Shown here piece by piece: positions 50,402-59,717 of a stretch of 64,000 nt of DNA. How positions within the stretch are numbered: position 1 is the stretch's first letter; each line of letters opens with the position of its first letter. This stretch comes from Streptomyces xylophagus (GTDB taxonomy: Bacteria; Actinomycetota; Actinomycetes; Streptomycetales; Streptomycetaceae). The notes beneath the pieces are model-generated. The model ran no database searches, was not told the origin of the DNA, and saw nothing but the letters and a program-made list of their open reading frames with translations. The stretch lies in assembly GCF_000716435.1 (NCBI RefSeq), contig NZ_JNWO01000015.1, forward strand, positions 124,001 through 188,000. Reading direction: 5' to 3'. Both the position numbers and the translations under genes were made by a program.

Positions 50402-51274
50402 ATGGCAGACCGCGACGCGTCCCCCGAAGGCAATGACCTGGGCGACTTCCTGCGCGCCCGCCGCGCGGACCGCGACCCGCACGAGGCGGGCTTCCCCGAC
50501 GACGGCCGACTGCGCCGCGTACCCGGACTGCGCAGGGAGGAACTGGCCTTCCTCGCGCACGTGAGCGTCGACTACATCGTCCGCCTGGAACAGGGCCGCA
50601 CCCGCCGGGGTTCCCGGGCCGTCCTGGACGCACTCGCCGACGCGCTCCAACTCGCACCGGACGAACGCGCCTACCTCTTCACGCTGGCCGAGGTCGCACC
50701 GGGAGTGCCCGCCCGGCCGCCCGGACGCTCCGAAGTCGCCCCGCGGCTACGGCAGTTGCTCGACACCATGCACGACGTCCCGGCGATGGTGCTGCACCGG
50801 GGCATGGACGTCCTGGCCTGGAACCGCGCGGCCGGCGCCCTCCTCACCGACTTCGGTGCCCTGCCCCCGGTCGAGCGCAACCTGATCCGCCTCACCTTCC
50901 TGGACACCGACTTCCGTGCCCTGTACGCGGATTGGCCCCGGGCCGCCCGCGAGTGCGTCGCCGTCCTGCGCATGGAGGCGGGCCGCACCCCGCACGACCC
51001 GGCACTTGACACCCTGATCGCCGAACTCGGCGCCCGCGACCCGGACTTCCGCACGTGGTGGGCCGAGCATCAGGTACGGGGACCGCGCCAGCTCACCAAG
51101 ACGTACGTCCATCCGGTCGCCGGTGAACTCACCCTGGACGTCCAGCAGTTCACCGTCGACACGCACCCGGAGCAGTTCCTCGTCGCGTACACGGCCCCAC
51201 CGGACTCGCCCTCGCAGGAGGGGCTGCGGTTTCTGTTGCAGTGGGCCGGCCTCACCGGTGCTCAAGCGGGGTGA
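50402..51274 (+). CDS. XRE-family regulator with MmyB-like ligand domain
   Basis: A 290-residue protein. The N-terminal helix-turn-helix contains LRREELAFLAHVSVDYIVRL and LEQGRTRRGSRAVLDALADA. The C-terminal domain starts LRQLLDTMHDVPAMVLHRGM and DVLAWNRAAGALL, the MmyB-like ligand-binding domain related to PAS folds. This family is very common in Streptomyces and is often divergent from the gene it controls, here the YcjY-like hydrolase. The ATG is at 50402. Confidence 0.9.
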   Translation: MADRDASPEGNDLGDFLRARRADRDPHEAGFPDDGRLRRVPGLRREELAFLAHVSVDYIVRLEQGRTRRGSRAVLDALADALQLAPDERAYLFTLAEVAPGVPARPPGRSEVAPRLRQLLDTMHDVPAMVLHRGMDVLAWNRAAGALLTDFGALPPVERNLIRLTFLDTDFRALYADWPRAARECVAVLRMEAGRTPHDPALDTLIAELGARDPDFRTWWAEHQVRGPRQLTKTYVHPVAGELTLDVQQFTVDTHPEQFLVAYTAPPDSPSQEGLRFLLQWAGLTGAQAG

Positions 51275-51287
51275 ACGGGGGGAGTGT

Positions 51288-52280
51288 TCAGCTGCCGACC
51301 GGCGTGCCCGCCACCGCCGGACTGCCGGGAAGCGGTGTCCGAGCCGGGCGTTCGGCCAGGACGTCCAGGATGTTGTCGACCGCCAGGTCGACCATCGCGG
51401 CCCGGGTCGCCTCGGTGGCCGAGCCGATGTGGGGCAGGGTGATCACGTGCGGCTCGGCGACGAGCGGGGACAACTCCGTTCCCATCGGCTCGCGTTCGAA
51501 GACGTCGAGGCCGGCGGAGTGCAGACGTCCCTCGCGGATGGCGTCGAGCAGCGCGGCCTCGTCCACGACTCCGCCGCGCGAGGTGCTCACCAGCGTGGCC
51601 GTGGGCTTCATCGCGGCCAGTTCGCGGGCCGAGATCAGATGGCGGGTCTCCTCGGTGAGCGGCACGTGCAGGGACACGACGTCGGAGTCGGCCAGCAGGG
51701 CGGCCAGGCCCACCGAGGTCGACAGGTCGTCGTCGGGGGCGTACGGGTCGTGGTGGATCACGCGCATGCCGAAACCGTGGGCGCGGCGGGCCACCGCGCG
51801 GCCGATCTGGCCGTAGCCCACCAGGCCGAGGGTGGCTCCGTGGACGTCCATACCGAGGTAGTCGTGCATCCGGAACAGTCCCCAGGAGCCGTCCGCGAGG
51901 CTCGCCCCGGCCGCGCCGAGCCGGCGGCGGGCGGCGAGGATCAGCGCGAAGGTGAGGTCGGCGGTGGTCTCCGCGAGGACGCGGGGCGTGTGCGTGACGA
52001 CGATGCCGCGTTCGGCGGCGGCAGCGCGGTCGACGTTGTCGAAGCCCATGCTGGCCAGCGCGATGACGCGCAGCGAGGGGCCCGCCGCGTCCATCAGGGC
52101 GGCGTCCACCGGGTCGTTGCCGAGGGCCAGGACGCCGCTCACCCCGGGGGCGAGGGCGGCGAGATCGGCGGGTTCGGGCTTCTCCGCACCGGGCCAGGCC
52201 ACCAACTCCGCGCTCTCGGAGAGGCGTCGCAGGCCTTCACCGGGCAGGTTTTCACGGGTGGCGAGGACACGATTCTTCAT
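51288..52280 (-). CDS. D-2-hydroxyacid dehydrogenase (glyoxylate/hydroxypyruvate reductase-like)
   Basis: A 330-residue NAD(P)-dependent dehydrogenase. The Rossmann loop is LGLVGYGQIGRAVARRAHGF, and the catalytic Arg, Glu and His are in STSRGGVVDEAALLDAIREG, FEREPM and LPHIGSATEATR. It reduces a 2-oxoacid such as glyoxylate or hydroxypyruvate; the substrate is not predictable from sequence. ATG 52280 follows ggagaagaac. It is transcribed in the same direction as the lysR gene next to it and may be under its control. Confidence 0.9.
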   Translation of the reverse strand: MKNRVLATRENLPGEGLRRLSESAELVAWPGAEKPEPADLAALAPGVSGVLALGNDPVDAALMDAAGPSLRVIALASMGFDNVDRAAAAERGIVVTHTPRVLAETTADLTFALILAARRRLGAAGASLADGSWGLFRMHDYLGMDVHGATLGLVGYGQIGRAVARRAHGFGMRVIHHDPYAPDDDLSTSVGLAALLADSDVVSLHVPLTEETRHLISARELAAMKPTATLVSTSRGGVVDEAALLDAIREGRLHSAGLDVFEREPMGTELSPLVAEPHVITLPHIGSATEATRAAMVDLAVDNILDVLAERPARTPLPGSPAVAGTPVGS

Positions 52281-52391
52281 GTTCTTCTCCAGTGACGAGC
52301 CATGTACAGCCATGCATTACCGGCCGGGCGTATTATTCGGGAAACGCTAGCCTCGGCGGTCACCGGAAACAAATAGCGGTTTTGTGTGACG

Positions 52392-53306
52392 CTATTGGCC
52401 GTCCTTATTCTTGTCGGTGTCGATCAGCTCCAGGAACAGATCGTGCACAGCCAGAGCGGGCTCGGAGAGCGGCTGATTGTCCGAGGTCACCACGGACAGT
52501 TTCACCGGGATCACGGGTTCCACGATCCGCCGTACGGTCAGGGCGCGGACGTCGAGAATGGCGCGCGCCGCCGACCAGGGCAGGACCGTCGCGCCGAGGC
52601 CCGCGTCCACCGCGTTGACGAGTGTCAGCGCCGACTCGACCTCGCCCACCACGTTCAGCCGGAGCGAGGCCTGCTGGAAGGCGGCGTCCACGACCTGCCG
52701 GATCGTGTGGATCCGGCTGGGCAGCAGCAGGGGCACGCTCGCCAACTCCTCCAGTCGCACCTCGTCCCGCCCCGACGACGCCGTCTCGCCGGGCGCGCCG
52801 ATCAGGAACAGGTCCTCCGTACGGACGGGCTCGAACTGCACACCCCGCAGCGGCCCGGCGCCGTAGATGAACGCCATGTCCATGCGGCCCGTCATGATGG
52901 CCTCGCTGATCACGCCGCCGAAGTTCTCGTTGATGTGCAGCAGGATGTCCGGGTAGCGCTCGCGCACGCTCTTGAGCAGGGGCAGCGCGAGGGCCGCGCC
53001 CAGGCTGTACGGCGCGAGGCCCACCGAGACGCTGCCGGCGGGCGCCCGGCCGGAGACGTCGACGGCGGCCTGCGCGAGGTCCACCTGCCGGAGGATGAGC
53101 TGGGCGTGCCGGTACAGCGCCCGGCCCGCCTCGGTCGGGGCGACCCCGCGCTTGCTGCGGATCAGCAGCTGCTGCCCGAACTGCGTCTCCAGGGCTGACA
53201 GTTGCTGGCTCAGGGCCGGCTGGGCGATGTGCAGGATGTCCGCCGCGCGCGTGATGCTTCCCGCGTCGATGATCTTGATGAACGAGTAGAGACGCCTGGT
53301 GTCCAT
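52392..53306 (-). CDS. LysR family transcriptional regulator
   Basis: A 304-residue LysR protein. The N-terminal helix-turn-helix is ITRAADILHIAQPALSQQLS and ALETQFGQQLLIRSKRG; the rest is a periplasmic-binding-protein-like effector domain (VSVGLAPYSLGAALALPLLK onward). It shows the nitrogen-assimilation-control/CynR-like pattern. It is divergent from pxpA, with 280 bp between, so it most likely activates the lactam-degradation genes in response to their substrate or an intermediate. Confidence 0.9.
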   Translation of the reverse strand: MDTRRLYSFIKIIDAGSITRAADILHIAQPALSQQLSALETQFGQQLLIRSKRGVAPTEAGRALYRHAQLILRQVDLAQAAVDVSGRAPAGSVSVGLAPYSLGAALALPLLKSVRERYPDILLHINENFGGVISEAIMTGRMDMAFIYGAGPLRGVQFEPVRTEDLFLIGAPGETASSGRDEVRLEELASVPLLLPSRIHTIRQVVDAAFQQASLRLNVVGEVESALTLVNAVDAGLGATVLPWSAARAILDVRALTVRRIVEPVIPVKLSVVTSDNQPLSEPALAVHDLFLELIDTDKNKDGQ

Positions 53307-53410
53307 TGCGCGGGGCCTTCCAGATGGAGCGAAGCCTCATCGTAGGGAGGGATCACTCCGAAGCACAGCCCCGGTGAGTGGAGGGTGTGAGGGGAGTCAT
53401 AGCCGTTCGC

Positions 53411-53442
53411 GATAACGCCAGACCGAACGGATATTGGCGATC
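53411..53442. promoter_or_regulatory. Possible LysR binding site
   Basis: Half-sites gataacgcca (53411-53420) and tattggcgat (from 53433) form an imperfect inverted repeat, ACGCCA and TGGCGA, about 150 bases upstream of pxpA and 105 upstream of the lysR start. Confidence 0.35.
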
Positions 53443-53534
53443 ACGCGACCGGCGGAATAAGTTGAGCGGAACATCCAGCCAGGAACATTCTCCGTTCTGG
53501 TGTCACGAAGACGTGATGGCAGCTCCTTCCCCCA

Positions 53535-53555
53535 GAATTCCCTTTCTTGGAATTC
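53535..53555. promoter_or_regulatory. Inverted repeat GAATTCC-N7-GGAATTC upstream of pxpA
   Basis: Perfect 7-bp arms (53535-53541 and 53549-53555) separated by ctttctt, 31 bases before the pxpA start. Position and shape suit an operator or an activator contact site next to the promoter. Confidence 0.45.
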
Positions 53556-53586
53556 CCCCTTCCCGTATTCTCTCCCGGAGGACGTC

Positions 53587-54369
53587 ATGACCCCCATGGT
53601 TGATCTCGTCGCCGATCTCGGCGAGGGATTCGGCGCCTACACAATGGGCGACGACGCGGCCCTTCTGGAGATGCTGACCTCCGCCAATGTGGCCTGCGGA
53701 TTCCACGCCGGTGATCCGCGCATCATGGACGCGACCGTGCGGACCTGTGTGGAGAAGCAGGTGGCCGTCGGCGCCCACCCGAGCTTTCCCGACCTGGTCG
53801 GCTTCGGCCGCCGCGCGATGGACCTCACGCCGGAGGAGGTCCGCACGGACATGCTGTACCAGATCGGCGCCCTCCAGGCCTTCGCCGTCGCCCACGGCAC
53901 CCGGGTGCACCATGTCGCCCCGCACGGCCGCCTCGGCAACCTGGTCGCCGTCCGCGCCGACTACGCCCGCGCCGTCGTGGACGCCGTAGCGGCCCTGGAC
54001 GAGTCGCTGATCGTCCTCGCGCAGGACGGCGAACTGGCCGACGCGGCACGCGCCCGCGGACTGCGCGTCGGCATCGTCGGCATCGCCGACCGCGCATACC
54101 GCGCCGACGGAACCCTCGTGCCCCGCTTTGAGCCGGGCGCGGTGATCCACGACCCGGACGAGGTCGCCCGGCGCACCCTGCGCATGGTCACTGAGGGAGT
54201 CATCCGCAGCGTCGACGGCACGGACATCCAAGTCGCCTGCGACACCGTCCTGTTGCACGGCGACAGCCCCGGCGCGATCGCCCTGGCCGGCCGCATCCGA
54301 GAGCAACTCGTCGCCGCCGGCGTCGAGATCACCTCGCTCGACAAGGTCCTGACCGGCAAGGACGCCTAA
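53587..54369 (+). CDS. pxpA: 5-oxoprolinase subunit PxpA (LamB/YcsF family)
   Basis: A 260-residue protein. MVDLVADLGEGFGAYTMGDD, ANVACGFHAGDPRIM and VGAHPSFPDLVGFGRR are the family hallmarks. With PxpB and PxpC it forms the bacterial ATP-dependent 5-oxoprolinase that opens pyroglutamate to glutamate. ATG 53587 follows ccggagg. It is the first of three tightly packed genes; its stop overlaps pxpB (TAATG). In this locus the true substrate may be a substituted lactam. Confidence 0.93.
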   Translation: MTPMVDLVADLGEGFGAYTMGDDAALLEMLTSANVACGFHAGDPRIMDATVRTCVEKQVAVGAHPSFPDLVGFGRRAMDLTPEEVRTDMLYQIGALQAFAVAHGTRVHHVAPHGRLGNLVAVRADYARAVVDAVAALDESLIVLAQDGELADAARARGLRVGIVGIADRAYRADGTLVPRFEPGAVIHDPDEVARRTLRMVTEGVIRSVDGTDIQVACDTVLLHGDSPGAIALAGRIREQLVAAGVEITSLDKVLTGKDA

Positions 54370-55100
54370 TGAGTAGCGACTTCACCATCGCCGACTGCGG
54401 CGACTCCGCCCTCGTCGCCAAGGCCGTGGGCCTGGACGCCGAACCCGCCTGGCGGCTCGTCCACGCCCTCGCCGACGCCCTCAACGCGGTCCGACTCACC
54501 GGCGTCCACGACGTGGTGCCCACCTACGACGCCCTCCTCGTCGAGTTCGACTGCGCCGCCACCGACCACGACACCGTCCGCCGAGTCCTGGCGCACGAGG
54601 CGGCCCGCCTCGGCCCGCACCCCGCGCCCACCACACCCCCGCGCCGCTTCGTCGTCCCCGTCGTCTACGGCGGCGAGTACGGTCCCGACCTCCCCGAGGT
54701 CGCCGCCCAACTCGGCGTGACCGAGGGCGAGATCATCGCCCTGCACTCCGGTTCCGACCTCACCGTGCGCTGTCTCGGCGCACCCGCCGGAGCGCCGATG
54801 ACGGACGGCCCGCCCTTCCCGAAGCCGGTACCGCGCCTCGCCTCGCCGCGCACCAAGGTCGCCCCCGGCTCGGTCGCGGTAGCGGGCCGACAGGCGGTCA
54901 TCTGCCCGATGCCCTCGCCCGGCGGGTGGCCGCTCCTGGGCCGCACCCCGGTGCGCGTCCTCGACCTGCACAGCGACCCGATCACCGCGTACCGCCCCGG
55001 CGACACCTTCCGGTTCGTGCCCATCGAGCCCCAACAGTGGGACGAATACGCCGACTTGGCCCTGGGGGACTTGGCGAACTCGGTGGTCGGCCATGGCTGA
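54369..55100 (+). CDS. pxpB: 5-oxoprolinase subunit PxpB (KipI family)
   Basis: A 243-residue protein of the carboxyltransferase domain C/D, KipI family. GEYGPDLPEVAAQLGVTEGE, FPKPVPRLASPRTKVAPGSV and GWPLLGRTPVRVLDL are diagnostic. It is one half of the lactamase component of 5-oxoprolinase. It overlaps pxpA by one base at its start and pxpC by eight bases at its end. A KipI role in sporulation control is specific to Bacillus and not implied here. Confidence 0.92.
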   Translation: MSSDFTIADCGDSALVAKAVGLDAEPAWRLVHALADALNAVRLTGVHDVVPTYDALLVEFDCAATDHDTVRRVLAHEAARLGPHPAPTTPPRRFVVPVVYGGEYGPDLPEVAAQLGVTEGEIIALHSGSDLTVRCLGAPAGAPMTDGPPFPKPVPRLASPRTKVAPGSVAVAGRQAVICPMPSPGGWPLLGRTPVRVLDLHSDPITAYRPGDTFRFVPIEPQQWDEYADLALGDLANSVVGHG

Positions 55101-56079
55101 CACCCTCACCATCCGCACCGCCGGCATAGTCACCGTGCAGGACCTCGGCCGCGTCGGCCGCTCCCGCTATGGCCTGCCCGCCAACGGTGCCGCCGACCAG
55201 CACTCCGCGCGCGTCGCCAACGTCCTGTGCGGCAACGACGACCGCGCCCCGCTGCTGGAGATCACCGCCCTCGACTTCGCGTGCGTTCCCTCCGGCGACA
55301 TCCTCATCGCGGTGACCGGCGCCCCCGCCGACGTCACCGTCGAAGGAGTCGTACGCCCGCAGTGGGAACCGGTCCCGGTCCGGGCCGGCGAAACCATCAG
55401 GATCACCGGCATCCACCGAGGCCTCCGCGTCTACCTGGCCGTACTCGGCTCGTTCGAGGCCGAGTACCTCCAGGGCAGCTGCGCCCCCGACACGATCCTG
55501 GGCTTCGGCCCGCCGCTCCGCGCCGGCGACACACTCGCCCTGCGCACGGCCTGCCCGCCCATCGACCACCCGTTCTCCCGCATCCCGCTGTTCCGCCTCA
55601 AGGCGCCGGTCCCCCCGTTCCCCACCAGCTGGACCATCGACGTCACCGACGGCCCCGACCGGGCCGAGTTCGGCGACACGGGACAGCGCCTGTTCGACGC
55701 CCCCTTCACGGTCACCCCGCGAAGCAACCACATAGGCCTGCGCCTCCAGGGCACGGTGCCCCGCCGCGTCACCCGGGGCGAGGTCCTCTCCCGAGGCGTC
55801 CCCATCGGCGCAGTCGAGGTACCCGCGGGCGACGAACTCCTCGTCCTCCACCGAGGCCGCGGCGTCACGGCCGGCTACCCCGTCCTAGCCGTGGTCACCG
55901 CCACCGGCCTGTCGGCCCTCGGCCAGGTCCGCCCCGGCCAAACCATCCACTTCCGCCACCGCACCCTCCCCCAGGCGATCACGGCCCACCGCGCACAACG
56001 CCAAGCGATAGACGCCCTGAGAACCAGGGTCCGTACGGCCTTCGAGGCCCTACGCATCCGCGCACCCGCGGAGGCCTGA
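55093..56079 (+). CDS. pxpC: 5-oxoprolinase subunit PxpC (KipA, biotin-dependent carboxyltransferase family)
   Basis: A 328-residue protein. VQDLGRVGRSRYGLPANGAA, GFGPPLRAGDTL and RSNHIGLRLQG are family motifs. It completes the PxpABC complex. ATG 55093 overlaps pxpB by eight bases, so the three subunits are made in equal amounts. The C-terminal 40 residues (HRAQRQAIDALRTRVRTAFE) form an amphipathic helix. No stand-alone pyroglutamate-specific gene is added, so specificity is open. Confidence 0.92.
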   Translation: MADTLTIRTAGIVTVQDLGRVGRSRYGLPANGAADQHSARVANVLCGNDDRAPLLEITALDFACVPSGDILIAVTGAPADVTVEGVVRPQWEPVPVRAGETIRITGIHRGLRVYLAVLGSFEAEYLQGSCAPDTILGFGPPLRAGDTLALRTACPPIDHPFSRIPLFRLKAPVPPFPTSWTIDVTDGPDRAEFGDTGQRLFDAPFTVTPRSNHIGLRLQGTVPRRVTRGEVLSRGVPIGAVEVPAGDELLVLHRGRGVTAGYPVLAVVTATGLSALGQVRPGQTIHFRHRTLPQAITAHRAQRQAIDALRTRVRTAFEALRIRAPAEA

Positions 56080-56334
56080 TCACGGGGCACTGGCGCGAGT
56101 CGGCACCTGACGCCCCGCACCGCTTCACACAGGCCCGCTTACGAAGGGGCGCGGGGAACTGCGCGACAAGCCCCCACCGGCCCGCACGAAACCAGCTCAC
56201 CCCCGCCGACCCGCCCACAAACCCCACCCGCACCCGCTCACCCCCGCTCACCAGCCTCCCGCCAACCCGCTGGAAGCACCCGCACGGAGCCGCAACACCC
56301 CTCATCCCCGCCTCCCACCCAGACAGGAGACGCC
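56080..56334. other. Intergenic region before the MHS transporter, 255 bp
   Basis: It contains the Streptomyces repeat at 56146-56186 and a long C/A-rich, G-poor stretch (about 56200-56300). No gene is present. Confidence 0.45.
56146..56186 (+). repeat. Common Streptomyces intergenic repeat element
   Basis: ggggcgcggggaactgcg and the following cgacaagcccccaccggc match an element I know to be very frequent in Streptomyces intergenic regions; ggggc and gcccc can pair to form a hairpin. Confidence 0.65.
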
Positions 56335-57651
56335 ATGAGTACCGTGGCCGCTCAATCCGTCCCCAACACGGTCGATCCCAGAACCGCCCGCAAGGTCACC
56401 CTCGCAGGATGCGTCGGAATCTTCGCCGAGCTCTACGACAACGGCATCTTCGGCTTCATGGCCGGATCGCTCGCCGCCGTCTTCTTCCCCAACACGGACA
56501 ACGCGACCGCCGTCCAGTTCGTCTTCCTCGGCTACGCCGTCTCCTTCTTCTTCCGCCCCCTCGGCGCCGTCATCTGCGGCCACCTCGGCGACCGCATCGG
56601 CCGCCAGCGGATGCTGGTCTTCGTCATCCTCCTGATCAGCGCCGCCACCGCCGCCATCGGCGTACTGCCCACCTACGCCAGCATCGGCATCGCCGCCCCC
56701 GCCCTGCTGATCCTGCTCCGCGTCGCCCAGGGCTTCTCCGTCGGCGGCGAGGCGTCCGGCGCGATGAGCTTCCTCGCTGAGCACGCCCCCGAGGGCAAGC
56801 GCGGGCTCTACACCAGCTACGCCCAGATCGCCTCGTTCCTCGCCCTGCTCACCGGCACCCTGGTCGCCGCCGCCATGACCAGCGGACTCGGTTCCGCACG
56901 CATGGAGTCCTGGGGCTGGCGCATCCCGTTCCTGCTCGCCGTCCCGCTCGGCATCGCCGGCATCTACATCCGCAAGCGCATCAGCGACACGCCCAACTTC
57001 ACGCGCCTGAAGGAAGAGGACGGCCTCTCCAAGAACCCCCTCAAGGAGGCCTTCGCCTCCGCCGAGCACCGCCGCGCCATGCTGCTGGCCCTGTTCATCC
57101 CCCTGATGAACGGCTCCGGCTACTACGTCCTGTTCAGCTACATGCCCACCTTCATGAGCAGCGAGCTGAACTTCAGCAAGGTCCAGGGCCTTCTCGTCAC
57201 CGCCTCCAGCCTGGTCGCGATCTGTATCGCCATCCCCTACATGGGCCGCCTCTCCGACCGCATCGGCCGCAAGAAGGTCCTCGCCGGAGCCGCCGTCGCC
57301 ATGGCGATCGTCGGCATCCCCTGTTACCTGCTGATCGGCACCGGCAACGTGGCCCTCGCCGTCATCGGCGCCTGCATCATGGCGGTGGTGTTCGCCGGCC
57401 ACACAGGAGTCATCCACATACTCCTCGTCGAACTCTTCCCGACCCGTGTGCGCTACTCCGCCTACGGCCTCGGCTACAACGTCTCCTCCGCACTCTTCGG
57501 TGGCACGGCCCCCCTGCTGATGACCTACCTCATCGCGCAGACAGGCAACGTCAACATGCCGGCCTACTACGCCGTCATCACCGCCCTGGGCACACTCCTC
57601 GCCGTGTCCAAGGTGAAGGACCGCGCCCACCTGCCGCTGCGCGACGCCTGA
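56335..57651 (+). CDS. MHS-family MFS transporter (metabolite:H+ symporter)
   Basis: A 438-residue importer with about 12 helices. The MHS subgroup is shown by FFRPLGAVICGHLGDRIGRQ, LLRVAQGFSVGGEASGAMSF and, in the second half, YMGRLSDRIGRKKVLAG. The subgroup (ProP, KgtP, ShiA) takes up small polar acids with protons. Its place between pxpC and the dehydrogenase gene points to uptake of the substrate of the lactam pathway. It is 255 bp after pxpC and may have its own promoter. Confidence 0.88.
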   Translation: MSTVAAQSVPNTVDPRTARKVTLAGCVGIFAELYDNGIFGFMAGSLAAVFFPNTDNATAVQFVFLGYAVSFFFRPLGAVICGHLGDRIGRQRMLVFVILLISAATAAIGVLPTYASIGIAAPALLILLRVAQGFSVGGEASGAMSFLAEHAPEGKRGLYTSYAQIASFLALLTGTLVAAAMTSGLGSARMESWGWRIPFLLAVPLGIAGIYIRKRISDTPNFTRLKEEDGLSKNPLKEAFASAEHRRAMLLALFIPLMNGSGYYVLFSYMPTFMSSELNFSKVQGLLVTASSLVAICIAIPYMGRLSDRIGRKKVLAGAAVAMAIVGIPCYLLIGTGNVALAVIGACIMAVVFAGHTGVIHILLVELFPTRVRYSAYGLGYNVSSALFGGTAPLLMTYLIAQTGNVNMPAYYAVITALGTLLAVSKVKDRAHLPLRDA

Positions 57652-57742
57652 CAGCACCAGGCACCAAGCACCAAGCACCCACGCATCCCCGCACCCGCAC
57701 GCCCGTACACCCCCCACCCCGCACAGCAAGGAGCACCTCAGC
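57652..57742. repeat. C/A-rich simple repeat between transporter and dehydrogenase genes
   Basis: caccaag-like units repeat about three times (57656-57680), followed by ccgcacccgcac-like sequence. Probably replication-slippage DNA with no coding meaning; an aaggagc site at the end serves the next gene. Confidence 0.5.
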
Positions 57743-58486
57743 ATGCCCATCTCCGACTACAGGACGGCCCTCGTCACCGGAGCGTCGACCGGCATCGGAG
57801 CCGTGGTCGTCGAGCGGCTCACCAAGCGCGGCCTCGAAGTCCACGCCGTGGCCCGCAACGCCGACCGGCTCAACACCCTTGCCGACGAGACCGGTTGCAT
57901 CCCGCACGCCCTCGACATCACCGACACCGAGGCGCTCACCGCCGCACTGGCCGGCCTGGAGATCGACGTCCTCGTCAACAACGCGGGCGTCTCCCGCACC
58001 GGCAACATCCTCACCGCCGACGAGTTCGCCGTCGACGAGCAGATCGCCGTCAACATCCAGGCCGTCCTGCACCTGGTCCGCCTGCTGATGCCCGGCATGG
58101 TCGAGCGCGACCTCGGCCACATCGTCAACATCAGCTCCATCGCCGGTGTCTACAACTTCGGCGGCAACACGATCTACCACGCCACCAAGGCCGCCGTGCA
58201 CACCCTCTCCCGCCAGCTCCGCGTCGACGGCTACGGCCGCCGCGTGCGCGTCAGCGAGATCTGCCCCGGCCGTGTGGAGACGGAGATCTTCGGCCGCCTG
58301 CTCGGCGACATGGAGGCCGCCCAGCGCGAGTACTACGACGGCTACGAGTCCCTCAAGCCCGAGGACATCGCCGACGCCATCGAGTTCGCGGTCGACGCGC
58401 CCCGGCACGTCAACATCGGCCACATCGAGATCCTCCCCACCTTCCAGGTGCCCGGCGGCCTCAACTTCGAGCGCAGGGAGGGCTGA
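57743..58486 (+). CDS. Short-chain dehydrogenase/reductase
   Basis: A 247-residue classical SDR. The cofactor loop is TALVTGASTGIG, NNAG is in LVNNAGVSRTG, the catalytic Ser in NISSIAG and YxxxK in YHATKAA. An Arg after the second strand (AVARNADRL) suggests NADP preference. Its end LPTFQVPGGLNFERR, with GRVETEIFGRL, resembles serine/3-hydroxy acid dehydrogenases of the YdfG type. In this locus it could oxidise a hydroxyl group of the substrate or of the amino acid released by PxpABC. Confidence 0.9.
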   Translation: MPISDYRTALVTGASTGIGAVVVERLTKRGLEVHAVARNADRLNTLADETGCIPHALDITDTEALTAALAGLEIDVLVNNAGVSRTGNILTADEFAVDEQIAVNIQAVLHLVRLLMPGMVERDLGHIVNISSIAGVYNFGGNTIYHATKAAVHTLSRQLRVDGYGRRVRVSEICPGRVETEIFGRLLGDMEAAQREYYDGYESLKPEDIADAIEFAVDAPRHVNIGHIEILPTFQVPGGLNFERREG

Positions 58487-58490
58487 TCAC

Positions 58491-59708
58491 ATGAAGACGG
58501 CAGAGCGGCTGCGCCGTATCAAGCCCTCACCGAGCACGGCGGCGGCCCAGCGCGTACGCGAGCTGAAGAGCCAGGGCCTCACCATCCTCGACCTGACGGT
58601 CGGCGAGCCGGACTTCGACACCCCCGACCACGTCAAGGCCGCCGCGATCCGGGCCATCGAGGCGGGGGAGACCAAGTACACGCCGGTGAACGGCACTTCG
58701 GCCCTGCGTGCGGCGATCTCTGGCAAACTCCGTGAGCGCCATGGCCTGGAGGTCCCCGACTCCCGCATCACCGTCGGCGGCGGCGCCAAGCAGGTCATCT
58801 TCCTCGCCCTGATGGCCACCCTGGACGAGGGCGACGAGGTCATCGTCCCCGCCCCGTACTGGGTGTCGTACCCCGACATGGTCAGCGCCAACGACGGCAC
58901 TCCAGTCATCGTCGACTGCCCTGAGGCGGAAGGCTTCAAGCTGACCCCGGAGCGGCTCACGGCGGCCCTCACCGAACGCACCCGCTGGGTCGTCCTCAAC
59001 ACCCCCGGAAACCCCACCGGATCCGCCTACACCACCGACGAACTCCGCGCCCTCGCCCAGGTGTTGCTCGCCCACCCGCACGTCGGCGTCCTCACCGACG
59101 AGATCTACGACGAGATCTGGTACGGCGACGAGGACGCCCCGTCCCTCGCTGCCGTCGAACCCCGCCTGGCCGACCGGGTGTTCCTCACCAACGGCGTCTC
59201 CAAGACATACGCGATGACAGGTTGGCGTATCGGCTACGGGGTCGGCCCCGCGGACCTGGTGACGGCGATCAACACCCTCCAGTCCCAGACCTCTTCGTGC
59301 CCCTCCTCGGTGAGCCAGGCCGCCGCTGCCGCCGCGCTCACGGGACCGCAGGACTTCGTCCAGGACACCGTGCGCGTCTACCGCGCCCGCCGCGACGAGA
59401 CCGCGAAGCTCATCGGCGACGTTCCGCAGCTCAGCTGCACCGTCCCGGACGGCGGCTTCTACCTCCTGGTCAACTGCCGGGACGCCATAGGCCAGTTGAC
59501 ACCGGACGGCACCCGCATCGAGAACGACGAGGACTTCGCCCGCCACCTCCTCGACAGCCAACAGGTCGCGGTGATCCACGGAACGGCGTACGGCGCCCCC
59601 GGCTACTTCCGTATCTCCTTCGCCACCTCGACGGACGTCCTCACCGAGGCCTGCGGACGCATAGCGACGGCGTGCGCCGAACTGACGTCCGCCGCACCCT
59701 CCGCCTGA
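58491..59708 (+). CDS. Class I/II pyridoxal-phosphate aminotransferase
   Basis: A 405-residue aspartate-aminotransferase-like enzyme. The N terminus reads LTVGEPDFDTPDHVKAAA, the cofactor Lys is in FLTNGVSKTYAMTGWRIGYG, and NTPGNPTGSAY and the substrate-binding Arg region GYFRISFAT are present. It transfers an amino group from a dicarboxylic or related amino acid to a 2-oxoacid. It begins four bases after the SDR stop, so both are co-transcribed. It probably converts the opened lactam to its 2-oxo acid. Confidence 0.92.
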   Translation: MKTAERLRRIKPSPSTAAAQRVRELKSQGLTILDLTVGEPDFDTPDHVKAAAIRAIEAGETKYTPVNGTSALRAAISGKLRERHGLEVPDSRITVGGGAKQVIFLALMATLDEGDEVIVPAPYWVSYPDMVSANDGTPVIVDCPEAEGFKLTPERLTAALTERTRWVVLNTPGNPTGSAYTTDELRALAQVLLAHPHVGVLTDEIYDEIWYGDEDAPSLAAVEPRLADRVFLTNGVSKTYAMTGWRIGYGVGPADLVTAINTLQSQTSSCPSSVSQAAAAAALTGPQDFVQDTVRVYRARRDETAKLIGDVPQLSCTVPDGGFYLLVNCRDAIGQLTPDGTRIENDEDFARHLLDSQQVAVIHGTAYGAPGYFRISFATSTDVLTEACGRIATACAELTSAAPSA

Positions 59709-59717
59709 AAGGTCATC

